From positions 1,612,001 to 1,676,000 of the forward strand of contig NZ_CP061725.1 in the NCBI RefSeq assembly GCF_014764405.1: 64,000 bases of DNA, given 5' to 3'. Positions within the stretch are counted from its first letter, which is position 1, and each line of letters begins with the position of its first letter. This DNA comes from Micromonospora craniellae. Lineage in GTDB: Bacteria > Actinomycetota > Actinomycetes > Mycobacteriales > Micromonosporaceae. The notes beneath the pieces are model-generated. The model made no database searches. It had not been told where the DNA came from and saw only the letters and a program-made list of their open reading frames with translations. The translations under genes were made by a program, and so were the position numbers. Of the stretch, positions 8,960 to 17,858 are shown piece by piece.

Positions 8960-10855
8960 TCACCAGCTCTCCGTACGTTCGGTGAACCGCTCCGCCTGCA
9001 GCTTGAACAGCCGCTCGTAGCGGCCACCCTCGGCCAGCAGTTCGTCATGGGTGCCACGCTCGACAACCTGACCGGCCTCGATCACAACGATCGTGTCGGC
9101 TCGGCGCACGCTCGAAAAGCGGTGGGAGATCAACAGGGAAGTCACGCCCTTCGTGAGGTCGAGGAAGCTGTCGAAGAACGCCGCCTCGGCTCGGACGTCG
9201 AGTGCCGAGGTCGGCTCATCGAAGATGAGCAGGCGGCTGCCGGCGTCAGCCGCGTACAAGATGCGGGCGATGGCGATGCGCTGCCACTGCCCGCCGGACA
9301 GATCCCGTCCGCCGACGTACGCGCGCGACAGGGGCGTTTCGAAACCGCCCGGCAGTCTTTCGATGAACTCCAGCGCACCGGCCCGAGCAGCGGCTCTTCG
9401 GATCCGCTCCGGATCGGGTGGGACGTGCGCTGCCCCGAGCGCGATGTTCTCGGCCACCGTCAGCTCAAACTTCACGAAGTCCTGGAAGATGACGCTGACC
9501 TGCCGGCGCCAGCGATCGAGCGGGAAGTCCCGGATATCGTGGTCGCCGAACAGGATACGACCCTCGACCGGGTCGTACAGGCGGGTCAGCAGCTTCGCGA
9601 TGGTGGTCTTTCCGGCACCGTTGACGCCCACCACAGCCGTGCACTTACCGGCTTCCAGCTCGAGGTCCAGGTGCTCGAAGACGGGGCGGTGCGAGCCTGG
9701 GTAGGAGAAGGCGACTGCTTCCAGACGTACTCCCGTTTGGTCCTCCACGGCCGGATCGGCCGCGCCCGTGGCAGCCATCTCGGCCGACGGATAGGCCGCG
9801 GCCGCCCTGGCGAAACGATGTAGCGCGCTGACCGAGAGCATGCCGAGCTGGGTAACGTCGTCGGACTCCGGGTAATACTCGGCAAGCAGCAGGGCCGCGA
9901 CGATCGCCTGCAGTGCGAGGGCGAGTTCGGTGAGCGACAAGGCCCCGGAGGCGCCGGCCCGTGCGACGAGGACGAACACCAGGACCGCCACCGCGAGCCC
10001 CAAGGCCGTGTAGCCGAGGTACGGCACCAGGTAGATGCGGCGCCGGGCCCGCCACACCGGGGCAAGCCAAGTGCGGTAGACGCCCTCGTAGCGATCGACG
10101 AGCCAGCCAACGAGCCCGAAGATCCGCAGTTCCTTTCCTGCCTCTGGGCGCAGGCCCAGGTCACGGAGGTAGAGGTAGTGCCGGAAGTTGGGGAGGGACT
10201 TGCCCCACTCGGCTGAGTACTTCCGCAGCCCGCCGCGGTTGCCGTAGCGAAACACCATCACCGAGCCGGTCAGAGCGGAGGCTGCGAGCCAGGACACTGA
10301 GACACCGACCAGCGCGGCGAAGCCCGCCAAACGCGTGTACCGGGCCACGAGCGCCAGTAGACCGGCGCAGGCCATACCGGGCGTCTCCATGCTGCCGTCG
10401 ATACCGCGGCTCGCCTCCTTCAGGGCGTCCAACGCGTCCTGGTCCTCCATCGGAGCGATGCTGACCGCAGCCAGTGCCGTGGTCATGATGCGCTCGTGGA
10501 CGTTTCCGTCGACCCGCCGCCGCATCAGCTCCCCGAGCGCCACCTGCACCGGTGCCAGCACCTGCTGCAGTACGAAGATCGACGAGGCGACCAGGAAGGA
10601 GACGACGAGCCGGTCCCATGCGGGGGAATTCCTCCCGCCTGTGACCGCGTCAGGGACGGCACCGATGACGAGGCTCGTCGCGATGACGAACGCCACCGGC
10701 ACCAGGCCGAGCACGAGGTTGACCAGCAGCAGGCCCACCACTAGGGGCCAACCCGCCTGCGGGGTGAGGCGCGCGATCATCAGACGGGGTTCGACGGCGT
10801 CCGCCCACCAAACGTCAGAGGCTCGCTGGCGGCCGTTGGCGGCGGGGGGCGTCAC
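8960..10855 (-). CDS. ABC exporter half-transporter (TMD-NBD)
   Basis: A 631-residue half-transporter with membrane helices from about residue 35 (PLVVGLLLVNLVLGLVPVAF) and a nucleotide-binding domain at about 370-610. Motifs are Walker A GVNGAGKTT, canonical signature LSGGQWQRIAIARI, Walker B LLIFDEPTSALD and H-loop ISHRFSSVR. Its ATG overlaps the stop of the oxidoreductase gene (ATGA at 10852-10855), and the next half-transporter starts 4 bases after its stop, so the pair is translationally coupled. One canonical and one altered signature motif in a pair is typical of asymmetric heterodimeric exporters. Likely role: efflux of the cluster's product. Confidence 0.9.
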   Translation of the reverse strand: MTPPAANGRQRASDVWWADAVEPRLMIARLTPQAGWPLVVGLLLVNLVLGLVPVAFVIATSLVIGAVPDAVTGGRNSPAWDRLVVSFLVASSIFVLQQVLAPVQVALGELMRRRVDGNVHERIMTTALAAVSIAPMEDQDALDALKEASRGIDGSMETPGMACAGLLALVARYTRLAGFAALVGVSVSWLAASALTGSVMVFRYGNRGGLRKYSAEWGKSLPNFRHYLYLRDLGLRPEAGKELRIFGLVGWLVDRYEGVYRTWLAPVWRARRRIYLVPYLGYTALGLAVAVLVFVLVARAGASGALSLTELALALQAIVAALLLAEYYPESDDVTQLGMLSVSALHRFARAAAAYPSAEMAATGAADPAVEDQTGVRLEAVAFSYPGSHRPVFEHLDLELEAGKCTAVVGVNGAGKTTIAKLLTRLYDPVEGRILFGDHDIRDFPLDRWRRQVSVIFQDFVKFELTVAENIALGAAHVPPDPERIRRAAARAGALEFIERLPGGFETPLSRAYVGGRDLSGGQWQRIAIARILYAADAGSRLLIFDEPTSALDVRAEAAFFDSFLDLTKGVTSLLISHRFSSVRRADTIVVIEAGQVVERGTHDELLAEGGRYERLFKLQAERFTERTESW

Positions 10856-11844
10856 GTCCTCTCCTCCTGAGCCTGCCCCAGGCTGTCGATGATCTCCAGG
10901 GTGGTCGCAACGTCGGCAACGTGCGCGGCCCGGAACACGGGGTCCGCCATGACCCGGCGCATCAGGTCGAACGCGCCGTTCGCCTTCTCCCGGCCAGGAC
11001 GGTCCGGCAGAGGCGGGTCGTCGAGGTCAAAGCTCAGCTCCCCGGTGCTGCCGACCGCCGTCATGCTCGCCTCCACCCGAGGAAGCCAGGGACGGTAGGC
11101 CACCTCTATCCGCCCGATGACGTCGCCCCACCGCCCAACGCCGACTGCGGCGTTGCCGTACACCGGGATCACCGCGCCAACGGGTCTGACCGGCACCGGC
11201 AGGCGCACGCCGTTGCGATGCCAGGCGAACTGGTCGGGCCGGCCCAGCAGCCGGACCATCGGAGCCACGACATAGGGTCCGAGGTCGCGGATGACGCACG
11301 ACTCGGCGCCAAAGAACCATGCGCGACTGGCGTCAATATAACCGCGCCGGGCAGGTCCGGCCGCCAAGAAGGCCCCGTGGACCTCGCCCGGCACGCCGAT
11401 CCCGCCTGCCCGCACCTGCTTGACGAGCGTCTCCACGCCCGGAAAATACGCGGTCACCGGCGCCGCCGCGAGGGCACGGCCGGAGCGCTCCGCGAGCGCG
11501 ACAAGCTCCAGCCACCGCCCGGCCGTCGGCGCTGCCGGCTTCTCCGACAACACGTGATGACCCAAACTGAGCAGACGCTCGGTCACCGCGGCGTGCCGGG
11601 GTCCGGGCACCAGGTTCAGCGCCACGGCGTCACCGGCGGCGGGCGGCAGATCGTCCAGGGCGTTCAGCAGTGCGGCCTCCGGCAGCGCACGGGCCGCTGC
11701 CGCTCGCCGGTCGGCCGACAGCTCGACCACGGTCACCCGATCCTGGATCGAGACGAGTTCGGGGCCGTACAGAACCTCGGCGATGCGGCCGTATCCGACC
11801 AGGACCAGGCGGAAGTCGGGCAGGACCTCCGTCACTCGAACCAC
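10852..11844 (-). CDS. Gfo/Idh/MocA-family oxidoreductase
   Basis: A 330-residue NAD(P)-dependent sugar oxidoreductase. It has a Rossmann fold at the N-terminus (LVLVGYGRIAEVLYG) and the family hallmark SEKPAA near residue 100, where the Lys is catalytic. The C-terminal half would form the substrate-binding sheet. Such enzymes oxidise or reduce hydroxyls of sugars, sugar nucleotides or cyclitols. It overlaps the HAD gene by 13 bases upstream and the ABC gene by 4 bases downstream. In this cluster it could create the keto group that the DegT aminotransferase uses; that pairing is inference. Confidence 0.85.
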   Translation of the reverse strand: MVRVTEVLPDFRLVLVGYGRIAEVLYGPELVSIQDRVTVVELSADRRAAAARALPEAALLNALDDLPPAAGDAVALNLVPGPRHAAVTERLLSLGHHVLSEKPAAPTAGRWLELVALAERSGRALAAAPVTAYFPGVETLVKQVRAGGIGVPGEVHGAFLAAGPARRGYIDASRAWFFGAESCVIRDLGPYVVAPMVRLLGRPDQFAWHRNGVRLPVPVRPVGAVIPVYGNAAVGVGRWGDVIGRIEVAYRPWLPRVEASMTAVGSTGELSFDLDDPPLPDRPGREKANGAFDLMRRVMADPVFRAAHVADVATTLEIIDSLGQAQEERT

Positions 11845-12551
11845 CCCGCGAACTCGGCGAGCGAGGTGGCGTGCAGGTGGTCGGCCGTCTCCGCGCAGTC
11901 GCCGTACGGGTCGAAGTGCACCGACAGTACCCCGGCGCCCCTGGCCGCCTCCACGTCGTTGCGCACCGAGTCACCGAGGCACACGCACCGTTCGGGCACA
12001 GTGCCGAGCAGCTCCGCGGCGAGCCGGAAGATCTCCGGGTCAGGTTTGTGCACGCCCAGCGTGGCCGAGTCGATGACCGCTGTGACCTCCATGCCCGGCC
12101 CCGGCCCAACCTGCGCGATGCCCAGCCGCCGGACCATCTCCTCGGCGCCTCCCTCGGAGTTGGTCACGAGCGCGATGCGCGGCAGGTGCACGACGATCCG
12201 GCGCAACGCGGCTATGTCGCCGGTCAGGTTCCGCGGCACCCATGAGGAGAACAGCACGATGTCGCGCAGTTCCGTGAACACGGCGCGGACCTGCTCCGGG
12301 GTCGCCCCAGCGGCGACGGCGAACCGGAACACAAAGTCGTCGTCGTCATCGCCCGGCCCGAGCCCGGCCCCGACCCGCCCGTGACAGTAGAGGGCACGGT
12401 CCAGGGAATCCTCGGTGACCGCGGGAGCAGAGTCGAGGGCGGCGAGAAGCCGCGCCGTGTCCGGCCGGACGAGCAAGCCACCGACGTCGAGCAGCAAGAC
12501 CTCCTTGGAACGGACCTCGGACAGCGTGTCGGAAAGCCGCACGGTGCTCAT
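11832..12551 (-). CDS. HAD-superfamily hydrolase
   Basis: A 239-residue HAD protein. Motif I reads LLLDVGGLLV (nucleophile Asp; the usual second Asp two residues on is Gly). Motif II is ALVTNSEGG, the Lys-containing motif III is GVHKPDPEIF, and motif IV is CVCLGDSVRNDVEAARGAG. The family is subfamily IA-like with an alpha-helical cap between motifs I and II. Many HADs with D-x-G-G retain phosphatase or dehalogenase-like chemistry, but the missing acid means the activity should not be assumed. It overlaps the epimerase gene by 4 bases. A sugar phosphatase role in the pathway is plausible. Confidence 0.85.
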   Translation of the reverse strand: MSTVRLSDTLSEVRSKEVLLLDVGGLLVRPDTARLLAALDSAPAVTEDSLDRALYCHGRVGAGLGPGDDDDDFVFRFAVAAGATPEQVRAVFTELRDIVLFSSWVPRNLTGDIAALRRIVVHLPRIALVTNSEGGAEEMVRRLGIAQVGPGPGMEVTAVIDSATLGVHKPDPEIFRLAAELLGTVPERCVCLGDSVRNDVEAARGAGVLSVHFDPYGDCAETADHLHATSLAEFAGWFE

Positions 12552-13537
12552 GCGCTCGTCACCGTGGCGGGGCGGGGCGCCGACGGGTGTCCGGCCGGCA
12601 GGGTGCGCAGCCAGTCGAGCACCGTGACGATGCCCTCATCGAGGCTGATCCGCGGCTCCCAGCCCAGCTCGGTACGCGCAGTCGTGTTGTCCAGCACGAC
12701 ACGACGCACCTCGCCGGGTAGGGCCCGGCCGCGCACCGGTACGAGATCGGTTCCCAGCCGGATGCCGACCAACTGGTGAATCTCGTTGACCGAGGTGCCC
12801 AGCCCGGTCCCGATGTTCATCAGGCCGGTGCCCCGCTCGGTGGCCAGTACGAACGCCCGCGCGACATCTTTGACGTGCACGTAGTCACGGGTGGTGCGCC
12901 CGTCCCCGTTGATCACGCAGGGGCGGCCGGAGAGGATGTTACCGGCGAAGATCGAGACCACCCCGGCCTCGCCGTGGGGGGACTGGCGTGGCCCGTAGAC
13001 GTTACCCAGCGCCAGTGCGGCGTAGTCGAGGCCGGCCTGCATTCGGTAGACGGCCAGATAATGCCCCAGTGCGGCCTTGGTGACGCCGTAGAACGACACC
13101 GGTGCCGTCGGGTAGTCCTCGCGCAGTGGTAGCCGGTCCTCGTCGACCGAGCCGTAGATCGTCCCACCGCTCGAGGCAAAGACGACCTTGCGGCACGCCG
13201 ACGCCTTGGCCGCCTCCAGCATCTTCAGCATGCCGATCACGTTGACCCGGGCGTCCTCCATCGGGTCCCGCATCGAGACCTTGACGCTCGACTGTGCCGC
13301 GATCAGCAGCAGCGCGTCCGGTGCCTCCTGCCGGACGATCGCCGCCGCCGTGTCGTCGGCGATGTCCACCCGGTAGGTGCGCAGGCGGCTGTCGTCGCCA
13401 CCGGTAGCGGCCCGCAGGTTGTCCTCCAATCCGGTGGAGAAGTCGTCGAGCACGACGACTTCGTCGCCCCGCGCCAGCAGTTGTTCCACCACGTGTGAAC
13501 CGATGAACCCGGCGCCGCCGGTCACCATCGCTTTCAT
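12548..13537 (-). CDS. NAD-dependent sugar-nucleotide epimerase/dehydratase (extended SDR)
   Basis: A 329-residue extended short-chain dehydrogenase. It has NAD-binding TGGAGFIGSHVVEQLL at residues 6-21, a catalytic Ser/Thr region ASSGGTIYG, and the YxxxK pair in FYGVTKAALGHYL near residue 150. The region LGNVYGPRQSP is typical of GalE-like UDP- or NDP-sugar epimerases. It overlaps both neighbours by 4 bases. In a heptose cluster it may set stereochemistry of the nucleotide-activated heptose or amino sugar. The exact substrate cannot be read from sequence. Confidence 0.9.
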   Translation of the reverse strand: MKAMVTGGAGFIGSHVVEQLLARGDEVVVLDDFSTGLEDNLRAATGGDDSRLRTYRVDIADDTAAAIVRQEAPDALLLIAAQSSVKVSMRDPMEDARVNVIGMLKMLEAAKASACRKVVFASSGGTIYGSVDEDRLPLREDYPTAPVSFYGVTKAALGHYLAVYRMQAGLDYAALALGNVYGPRQSPHGEAGVVSIFAGNILSGRPCVINGDGRTTRDYVHVKDVARAFVLATERGTGLMNIGTGLGTSVNEIHQLVGIRLGTDLVPVRGRALPGEVRRVVLDNTTARTELGWEPRISLDEGIVTVLDWLRTLPAGHPSAPRPATVTSA

Positions 13538-14226
13538 TGAAGTGCATCCCTTGTCTGATGGTCGGCTGGTTCGGGTGCCCAGTCGGCGACCGCAGCCGGG
13601 CGGACGGGGGTCGGTTGGAAGATCCGGGGTTGGCCGCCGTGCAGCGCACGGACGACCATGTGCCCGAAGGCGATGTGCAGGTCCTCGGCGATCCCGTAGT
13701 CGCCGTCGCCCATGAGCACCAGATGATCGAGGTAGTTGGCGACGGTGCCGAGATGACCGAGGACGCCGATCGTGGTCATCTGGAGGTCGCGCGCCACGGA
13801 CGCGGCCCGGATCAGGTTCTCGGATTGTCCGCTGACGCTGAGCAGCACCAGGACGTCACTCGGCTGGCCACTCGTGCGCAACTGCTCGGCAAAGACGTCC
13901 GCGTAGGAGTGGTCGTTGGCGATGGCGGTGAGCCGGACGACGTTCTCGCAGAGGGCCACCACGGACGACGTGAACCCGAGTCTCGCCGCCGCGTTGGCCC
14001 AGTCCGCAGCCAGGTGCAGGGAGGCACTGGCGCTGCCGCCGTTGCCGGCGACGAACACCCGTCGCCGGCGCACCAGGGCGCCATGGATCAGGTCCACCGC
14101 GTAGCTGAGGGCGCCGCGGTCGATCTGCCCGGCGGCTCGCGCGAGATCGTCGAGGTAGTCGGCCGCCACCGAGCGGCCGGGAGCGGCTCGCTCGAAACGG
14201 TCCGTGGCCGCGATTGATTCCATCAA
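13534..14226 (-). CDS. gmhA: SIS-domain phosphoheptose isomerase (GmhA-like)
   Basis: A 230-residue SIS protein. The signature AGNGGSASASLHLAADW near residue 60 matches the GmhA motif GNGGSASDAQH..AE, and the C-terminal EDLHIAFGHMVV matches the second His-bearing motif. GmhA converts sedoheptulose 7-phosphate to D-glycero-D-manno-heptose 7-phosphate, the first step of activated heptose biosynthesis. It is about 35 residues longer than E. coli GmhA because of both termini. GmhB-like and HddA-like genes lie on the opposite arm of the cluster, which supports the assignment. Overlaps with both neighbours indicate coupling. Confidence 0.82.
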   Translation of the reverse strand: MMESIAATDRFERAAPGRSVAADYLDDLARAAGQIDRGALSYAVDLIHGALVRRRRVFVAGNGGSASASLHLAADWANAAARLGFTSSVVALCENVVRLTAIANDHSYADVFAEQLRTSGQPSDVLVLLSVSGQSENLIRAASVARDLQMTTIGVLGHLGTVANYLDHLVLMGDGDYGIAEDLHIAFGHMVVRALHGGQPRIFQPTPVRPAAVADWAPEPADHQTRDALQ

Positions 14227-15443
14227 TGGAGTGCATCCTTCTCGCCTGGAGGATGAGCAGCCGGGTCGTAGCGGGTGGCGTCTCCGTAACTGCCGCCCGC
14301 CTGGCGCGGCACGGCCATCGCCGCCCGGTTGATCCGTAGCGTGCCGTCGCGCATCGGCGGCCTCGGGTGATCGAGGTGGTAGAGCCAGCCGACCGGCCGG
14401 CGCAGGACACCGTGCCGCCGCAGCATGAAATAGAACTCGTTGTCCTCGTCGCCCCAGCCGCGATAACGCTCGTCCTGCCCGCCGACATGGTCGAAGAGCT
14501 TCCGCGTCGCCACGATGGCACCGCCGTAGATCTCACGCATGAGGTAACCGCGCAAGCCGGATCCCTGTGCCGGCACCCCGCGCCCGCCAGTGATGTCGGC
14601 GACGACGCGGGCGCTGGACCGGGCGTCGAGGTACAGCAACCGGTCGTACGGCAGCAACGCGTCGACATCGCCACCCAGCGCTCCGACGCACTGGCGGGCG
14701 AAGTCCGGTCCCACGACCATGTCGGCGTCGAGCAGGCAGACAGGAGCGCCGCCGGCGACGGTACGCACCCCGACGTTGCGGCCCCAGGCGTAGTTGAAAA
14801 GCCCGGGGTTGGGCGCGAACACGTAGTGGTCGACCATTGGGCCGACCACATCTGCGGTACGTGCCCGCTCGTCCTGCTCCACGGCGACGATCTGCAGCCG
14901 ATCGGAGCCGTGCACCTGGTGCAGCGCCTGGAGACAGCAGAGGAGGTTGCGCAGGCGTTCTGGGGTGTCGTCGGCGACCCGGTAGGAGACGACGACGACG
15001 AGATCCGGTTCCCGCCGCTGAGCCGGTCGCCGCCGCATCGACACGCGCAGCCGCTCGATCTGCGCGAGCACCGACTCGAAGGCGGTGTCGTCATAGGTGT
15101 CACTCTCGTGCGGCAGTAGTCGCCCGGCCTCGGCGATCACCCCCAGGAGGCGGAGCACCTGCCGCAGCTGCGCGGAATCCGTACGCAACTGCACGCCCAC
15201 CGCCGCTTCCAGCCGTGCACGGCGTCTCGGATTGCCCGGCTCGCGCCCGTGTCTGGCCAGGTCGCTGGCGACCGCCTCGCCAATCCCGGCGACTATCGAG
15301 GCCGACGCCCGGTAGTACGGTTCGACACGTGACCAGAGTGAAGGGCTGACACCCGCCTCGGGGTCGTGCGCGGCGGCCGCGGCCAAGACAGCCAGGCGGG
15401 CAACTGCGTCCGGGTTCACTGGTGCTCGCGGAGCCGTGCTCAT
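14223..15443 (-). CDS. glycosyltransferase family 2-like
   Basis: A 406-residue protein from ATG 15443, which overlaps the deacetylase stop by 4 bases; a longer open frame upstream is not used. A GT-A fold region starts near residue 145 (PDLVVVVSYRVADD). The metal-binding DxD is LLDADMVVGPDF near residue 260, and the C-terminal GWGDEDNEFYFML is the acceptor-region motif of galactosyltransferase-like GT2 enzymes. The N-terminal 130 residues have no recognised domain. It probably attaches one sugar unit of the cluster's product. Family is confident; donor and acceptor are unknown. Confidence 0.85.
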   Translation of the reverse strand: MSTAPRAPVNPDAVARLAVLAAAAAHDPEAGVSPSLWSRVEPYYRASASIVAGIGEAVASDLARHGREPGNPRRRARLEAAVGVQLRTDSAQLRQVLRLLGVIAEAGRLLPHESDTYDDTAFESVLAQIERLRVSMRRRPAQRREPDLVVVVSYRVADDTPERLRNLLCCLQALHQVHGSDRLQIVAVEQDERARTADVVGPMVDHYVFAPNPGLFNYAWGRNVGVRTVAGGAPVCLLDADMVVGPDFARQCVGALGGDVDALLPYDRLLYLDARSSARVVADITGGRGVPAQGSGLRGYLMREIYGGAIVATRKLFDHVGGQDERYRGWGDEDNEFYFMLRRHGVLRRPVGWLYHLDHPRPPMRDGTLRINRAAMAVPRQAGGSYGDATRYDPAAHPPGEKDALH

Positions 15444-16180
15444 TTCGCCACGGCAGGGGCAGTCACCGTGCAGACGAACCAGCCTTCGGTGGCGAGCAGC
15501 CCGTCCACGCACGTCAGGGTGGGATGGTAGCGACCGAGCCCGGCCAGCTGGGAGGCGTGCTCGCGGACAACTGCGATCTTCGCCGCCGTGGCGGCGGGGG
15601 TGAGACGGCGCAGCTGCAGCTCACTCAGCGCTACTCCGTCTGGCAGGCTGGCGAACGCATCGGCCCAGCGCAGCGTGCCGGTGCGCTCCTCGTCCAGCGT
15701 CGCCCAGCCAAGGGCACCCGCGTAAGGGTTGTCGGCATACAGCAACAGCCGCGGAATGGCCAGACGCTGGGCGGCCAGCAGGACGGCTTCCCGGGTGGCG
15801 AGGTGGTCTTCGTGGATGCCGATGCCGGTCGGCGCCCAGATTTCCTCCGCCTCGGTCAGATACGGCTCGATCGCCGTGGCGACCGCCTCGATGTCCTTCG
15901 GCCCCGAGTATGGAAAGTCGGCGAAGGGCAGGTGGACCGGCGTGGCACCGGCCGCAGCGCAGGCCCGCTCGTCCTCCTGCTGGCGACGGGTCGCCGCCTG
16001 GTGGCCGTCGATGAAGCCGCAGCGCCAGTCCCAGCTGGAGGGCGGAGTACCCGGGCCGGGCGATCCACCGCAGACTGTCAGCACGGTGGTCGCGGCGCTG
16101 CCGCTCAGCAGGGTGTCGCCGCAGGACAGCACCGCGTCGTCGAAGTGCGGGGAAACGATCAGCCTTTTCGACATGCTCAT
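15440..16180 (-). CDS. PIG-L-family zinc-dependent N-acetyl deacetylase
   Basis: A 246-residue LmbE/PIG-L protein. The zinc site is SPHFDDAVLSCG near residue 10 (family PHPDDE, with Phe for Pro and Ala for Glu), and HEDHLATREA near residue 125 supplies the third ligand. Family members remove acetyl from N-acetylglucosaminyl groups, as in mycothiol and aminoglycoside biosynthesis. Its presence beside glycosyltransferases suggests that a GlcNAc unit is installed and then deacetylated. It starts 6 bases after the aminotransferase stop and overlaps the GT gene by 4 bases. The acid-to-Ala change in the first motif is worth noting for activity. Confidence 0.88.
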   Translation of the reverse strand: MSMSKRLIVSPHFDDAVLSCGDTLLSGSAATTVLTVCGGSPGPGTPPSSWDWRCGFIDGHQAATRRQQEDERACAAAGATPVHLPFADFPYSGPKDIEAVATAIEPYLTEAEEIWAPTGIGIHEDHLATREAVLLAAQRLAIPRLLLYADNPYAGALGWATLDEERTGTLRWADAFASLPDGVALSELQLRRLTPAATAAKIAVVREHASQLAGLGRYHPTLTCVDGLLATEGWFVCTVTAPAVAK

Positions 16181-16186
16181 CCTTTC

Positions 16187-17419
16187 TCAGCTCGACGCGG
16201 CGGTGAGGCGTGCCGCGTCTTGTCTGATGTCCGCGCACAACTCAGCCAGGCGCAGCACGGTGTCGCGCTCGGCGAGCAGTACCCGGTGATGGATCCAGAC
16301 GGTGGTGCCGGGGACCGCCTCCGCGACGGGCGCGGTGGCGATGGTGAAGCCGTCGCGCAGGCTGCGCCGGGTCGGCGCAAAGCGCCGCTGGGCGAACACG
16401 TCGAGCGTGGTCAGCGACGGGTACGGCTGCACCACCGGGACGCCATGCGCGGAGAGCAGATCGCGGAACGTCTCGCACGGCATGCCCGCGAACTCGTCGC
16501 TGCGGTAGTGGACGACGAACGCGTAGTACCCCTGGCTGTCCAGCCGTTCGTCGCGTGTCTGCGCGGTCAGCCCTGGGACTTGGGTAAGGGCGCGGGCGAG
16601 GGCCAGACCGTTGGCGTTACGGGTCGCGCACTGCTGCGGGTACCGGTCAAGTTGGGCGGCGAGAACGGCACCCTGCCACTCAGTCATGCGGCTGTTCGTG
16701 CCGATCGAGGGATGATGGTAGGTCGTACCGATCGCGTCCCGGCCGCCGTTGGCGTAACCCCAGGCCGCCTGAGCCAGCGCCTGGTCGTTGGTGACCAGGA
16801 CACCGCCCTCGCCTGCCGTCATCAGCTTGGACTGCTGGAAGGAGAAGCTGCCGAACGCGCCGAAGGAGCCCAGGCCGCGGCCACGCCAGCGACTGCCGTG
16901 TGCGTGCGCGCAGTCCTCGACCAGAGCCAGGGAGCGCAGCTCACAGAGGGCGACCAGCCCGTCGATGTCGCCGGCCGCGCCAGCGAGGTGCACCACGATC
17001 ACGGCTCGGGTGCGCTCGGTCACGGCCCCGTCCACGAGGTCGGCACGCAGGCAGAGTGAGCCCGGGTCGACGTCGACGATCACCGGTACGGCACCCACCC
17101 GCAGCACGGCGCTGGCGGTGGCGACGAACGTGAGCGCCGGAACGATAACCTCGTCGCCCTCACCGACGCCGAGTGCGATCAACGCCGCCTCGAGCGTGGT
17201 GGTGCCATTGGACAGCGGCACGCCGTGGGCGGCGTCGTGGTAGCGGGCGAAGGCTGCGGCGAAGTCCCGCGTCTGGCGGGCTCGACTGCCCGCCCAAGCG
17301 CCTGATCCCAACGCAGCGATCAGATTATTCTGCTCGGCGGTGGTCCATGCCGGCCACTCTGGAAACGCGTCCGCCGCGAACGCGGGGACAGGTGGGCGGA
17401 CCGGCGGCGAGGCGGTCAT
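16187..17419 (-). CDS. DegT/DnrJ/EryC1/StrS-family aminotransferase
   Basis: A 410-residue PLP-dependent sugar aminotransferase. It has GTTTLEAALIALGVGEGDEV near residue 70, VEDCAHAHGS, and the PLP-Lys motif FSFQQSKLMTAGEGG near residue 195. The QQSK form resembles the scyllo-inosose/deoxy-scyllo-inosose aminotransferases of aminocyclitol pathways (StsC-type) more than the perosamine-type FxNK forms; that is from memory. It is the first gene of the minus-strand operon, with GGAGG six bases before the ATG. It would aminate a keto-sugar or keto-cyclitol, perhaps one made by the Gfo/Idh enzyme. Confidence 0.9.
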   Translation of the reverse strand: MTASPPVRPPVPAFAADAFPEWPAWTTAEQNNLIAALGSGAWAGSRARQTRDFAAAFARYHDAAHGVPLSNGTTTLEAALIALGVGEGDEVIVPALTFVATASAVLRVGAVPVIVDVDPGSLCLRADLVDGAVTERTRAVIVVHLAGAAGDIDGLVALCELRSLALVEDCAHAHGSRWRGRGLGSFGAFGSFSFQQSKLMTAGEGGVLVTNDQALAQAAWGYANGGRDAIGTTYHHPSIGTNSRMTEWQGAVLAAQLDRYPQQCATRNANGLALARALTQVPGLTAQTRDERLDSQGYYAFVVHYRSDEFAGMPCETFRDLLSAHGVPVVQPYPSLTTLDVFAQRRFAPTRRSLRDGFTIATAPVAEAVPGTTVWIHHRVLLAERDTVLRLAELCADIRQDAARLTAASS

Positions 17420-17681
17420 GCGCCGCCTCCACCACGTGTTTCGAGCCGGAATGTGGCCACCGAAGCACGCGCAGCCAAAAGTCTTCGGTCAAGCATTGAA
17501 TTATTCCCCCGTGCGATGCGACGCTTGCCGGACATGGATAGCCCGAAAGCACCCGGAACATTAAAGCCGTTTGGTCTGCATAACCACGCGCATTGGACGC
17601 ATGACAATAGGCGCCAGTGGCGCATTCCACCGGAAGGGCAACCACGCTAGCCACCGCATGCCGGTCGCCAGCTCCCCCTTT

Positions 17682-17695
17682 TGGGAGCGCTCCAA
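17682..17695. promoter_or_regulatory. CebR/LacI-type operator-like palindrome
   Basis: TGGGAGCGCTCCAA matches 13 of 14 positions of the known Streptomyces CebR box TGGGAGCGCTCCCA. It lies in the 440-bp divergent region, 48 bases upstream of the -35 of the plus-arm promoter. A LacI-family regulator responding to a sugar or oligosaccharide is the likely binder. No such regulator gene is in the window. Confidence 0.55.
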
Positions 17696-17742
17696 ATACG
17701 CTATCAAGGCGCATGACCACCGTCAAGGTGTATTGCTACGCA

Positions 17743-17771
17743 TTGACATCCGTTCAGCCCTTGCCTAGCAT
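17743..17771 (+). promoter_or_regulatory. consensus-like sigma-70 promoter for the plus-strand arm
   Basis: TTGACA at 17743-17748 and TAGCAT at 17766-17771 are separated by 17 bp. The first gene starts at 17859, leaving a leader of about 80 bases with GAGGGGGG just ahead of the start. The region is less GC-rich than the flanking genes. Minus-strand promoter elements for the other arm were not convincing. Confidence 0.55.
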
Positions 17772-17858
17772 CTTCGGCGCAGGCAACGGGGGTCTGCCAC
17801 CACTCTCATAGGTATGGCCGCGCCCTCCGAATTATGTTTCTGCGGATGAGGGGGGATT

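Noticed and set aside
15422..17059. A 545-codon plus-strand frame opposite the deacetylase and aminotransferase genes
   Set aside because: It is the mirror of two well-supported minus-strand genes, with the Gly/Arg/Gln-rich composition expected of antisense frames in high-GC DNA.
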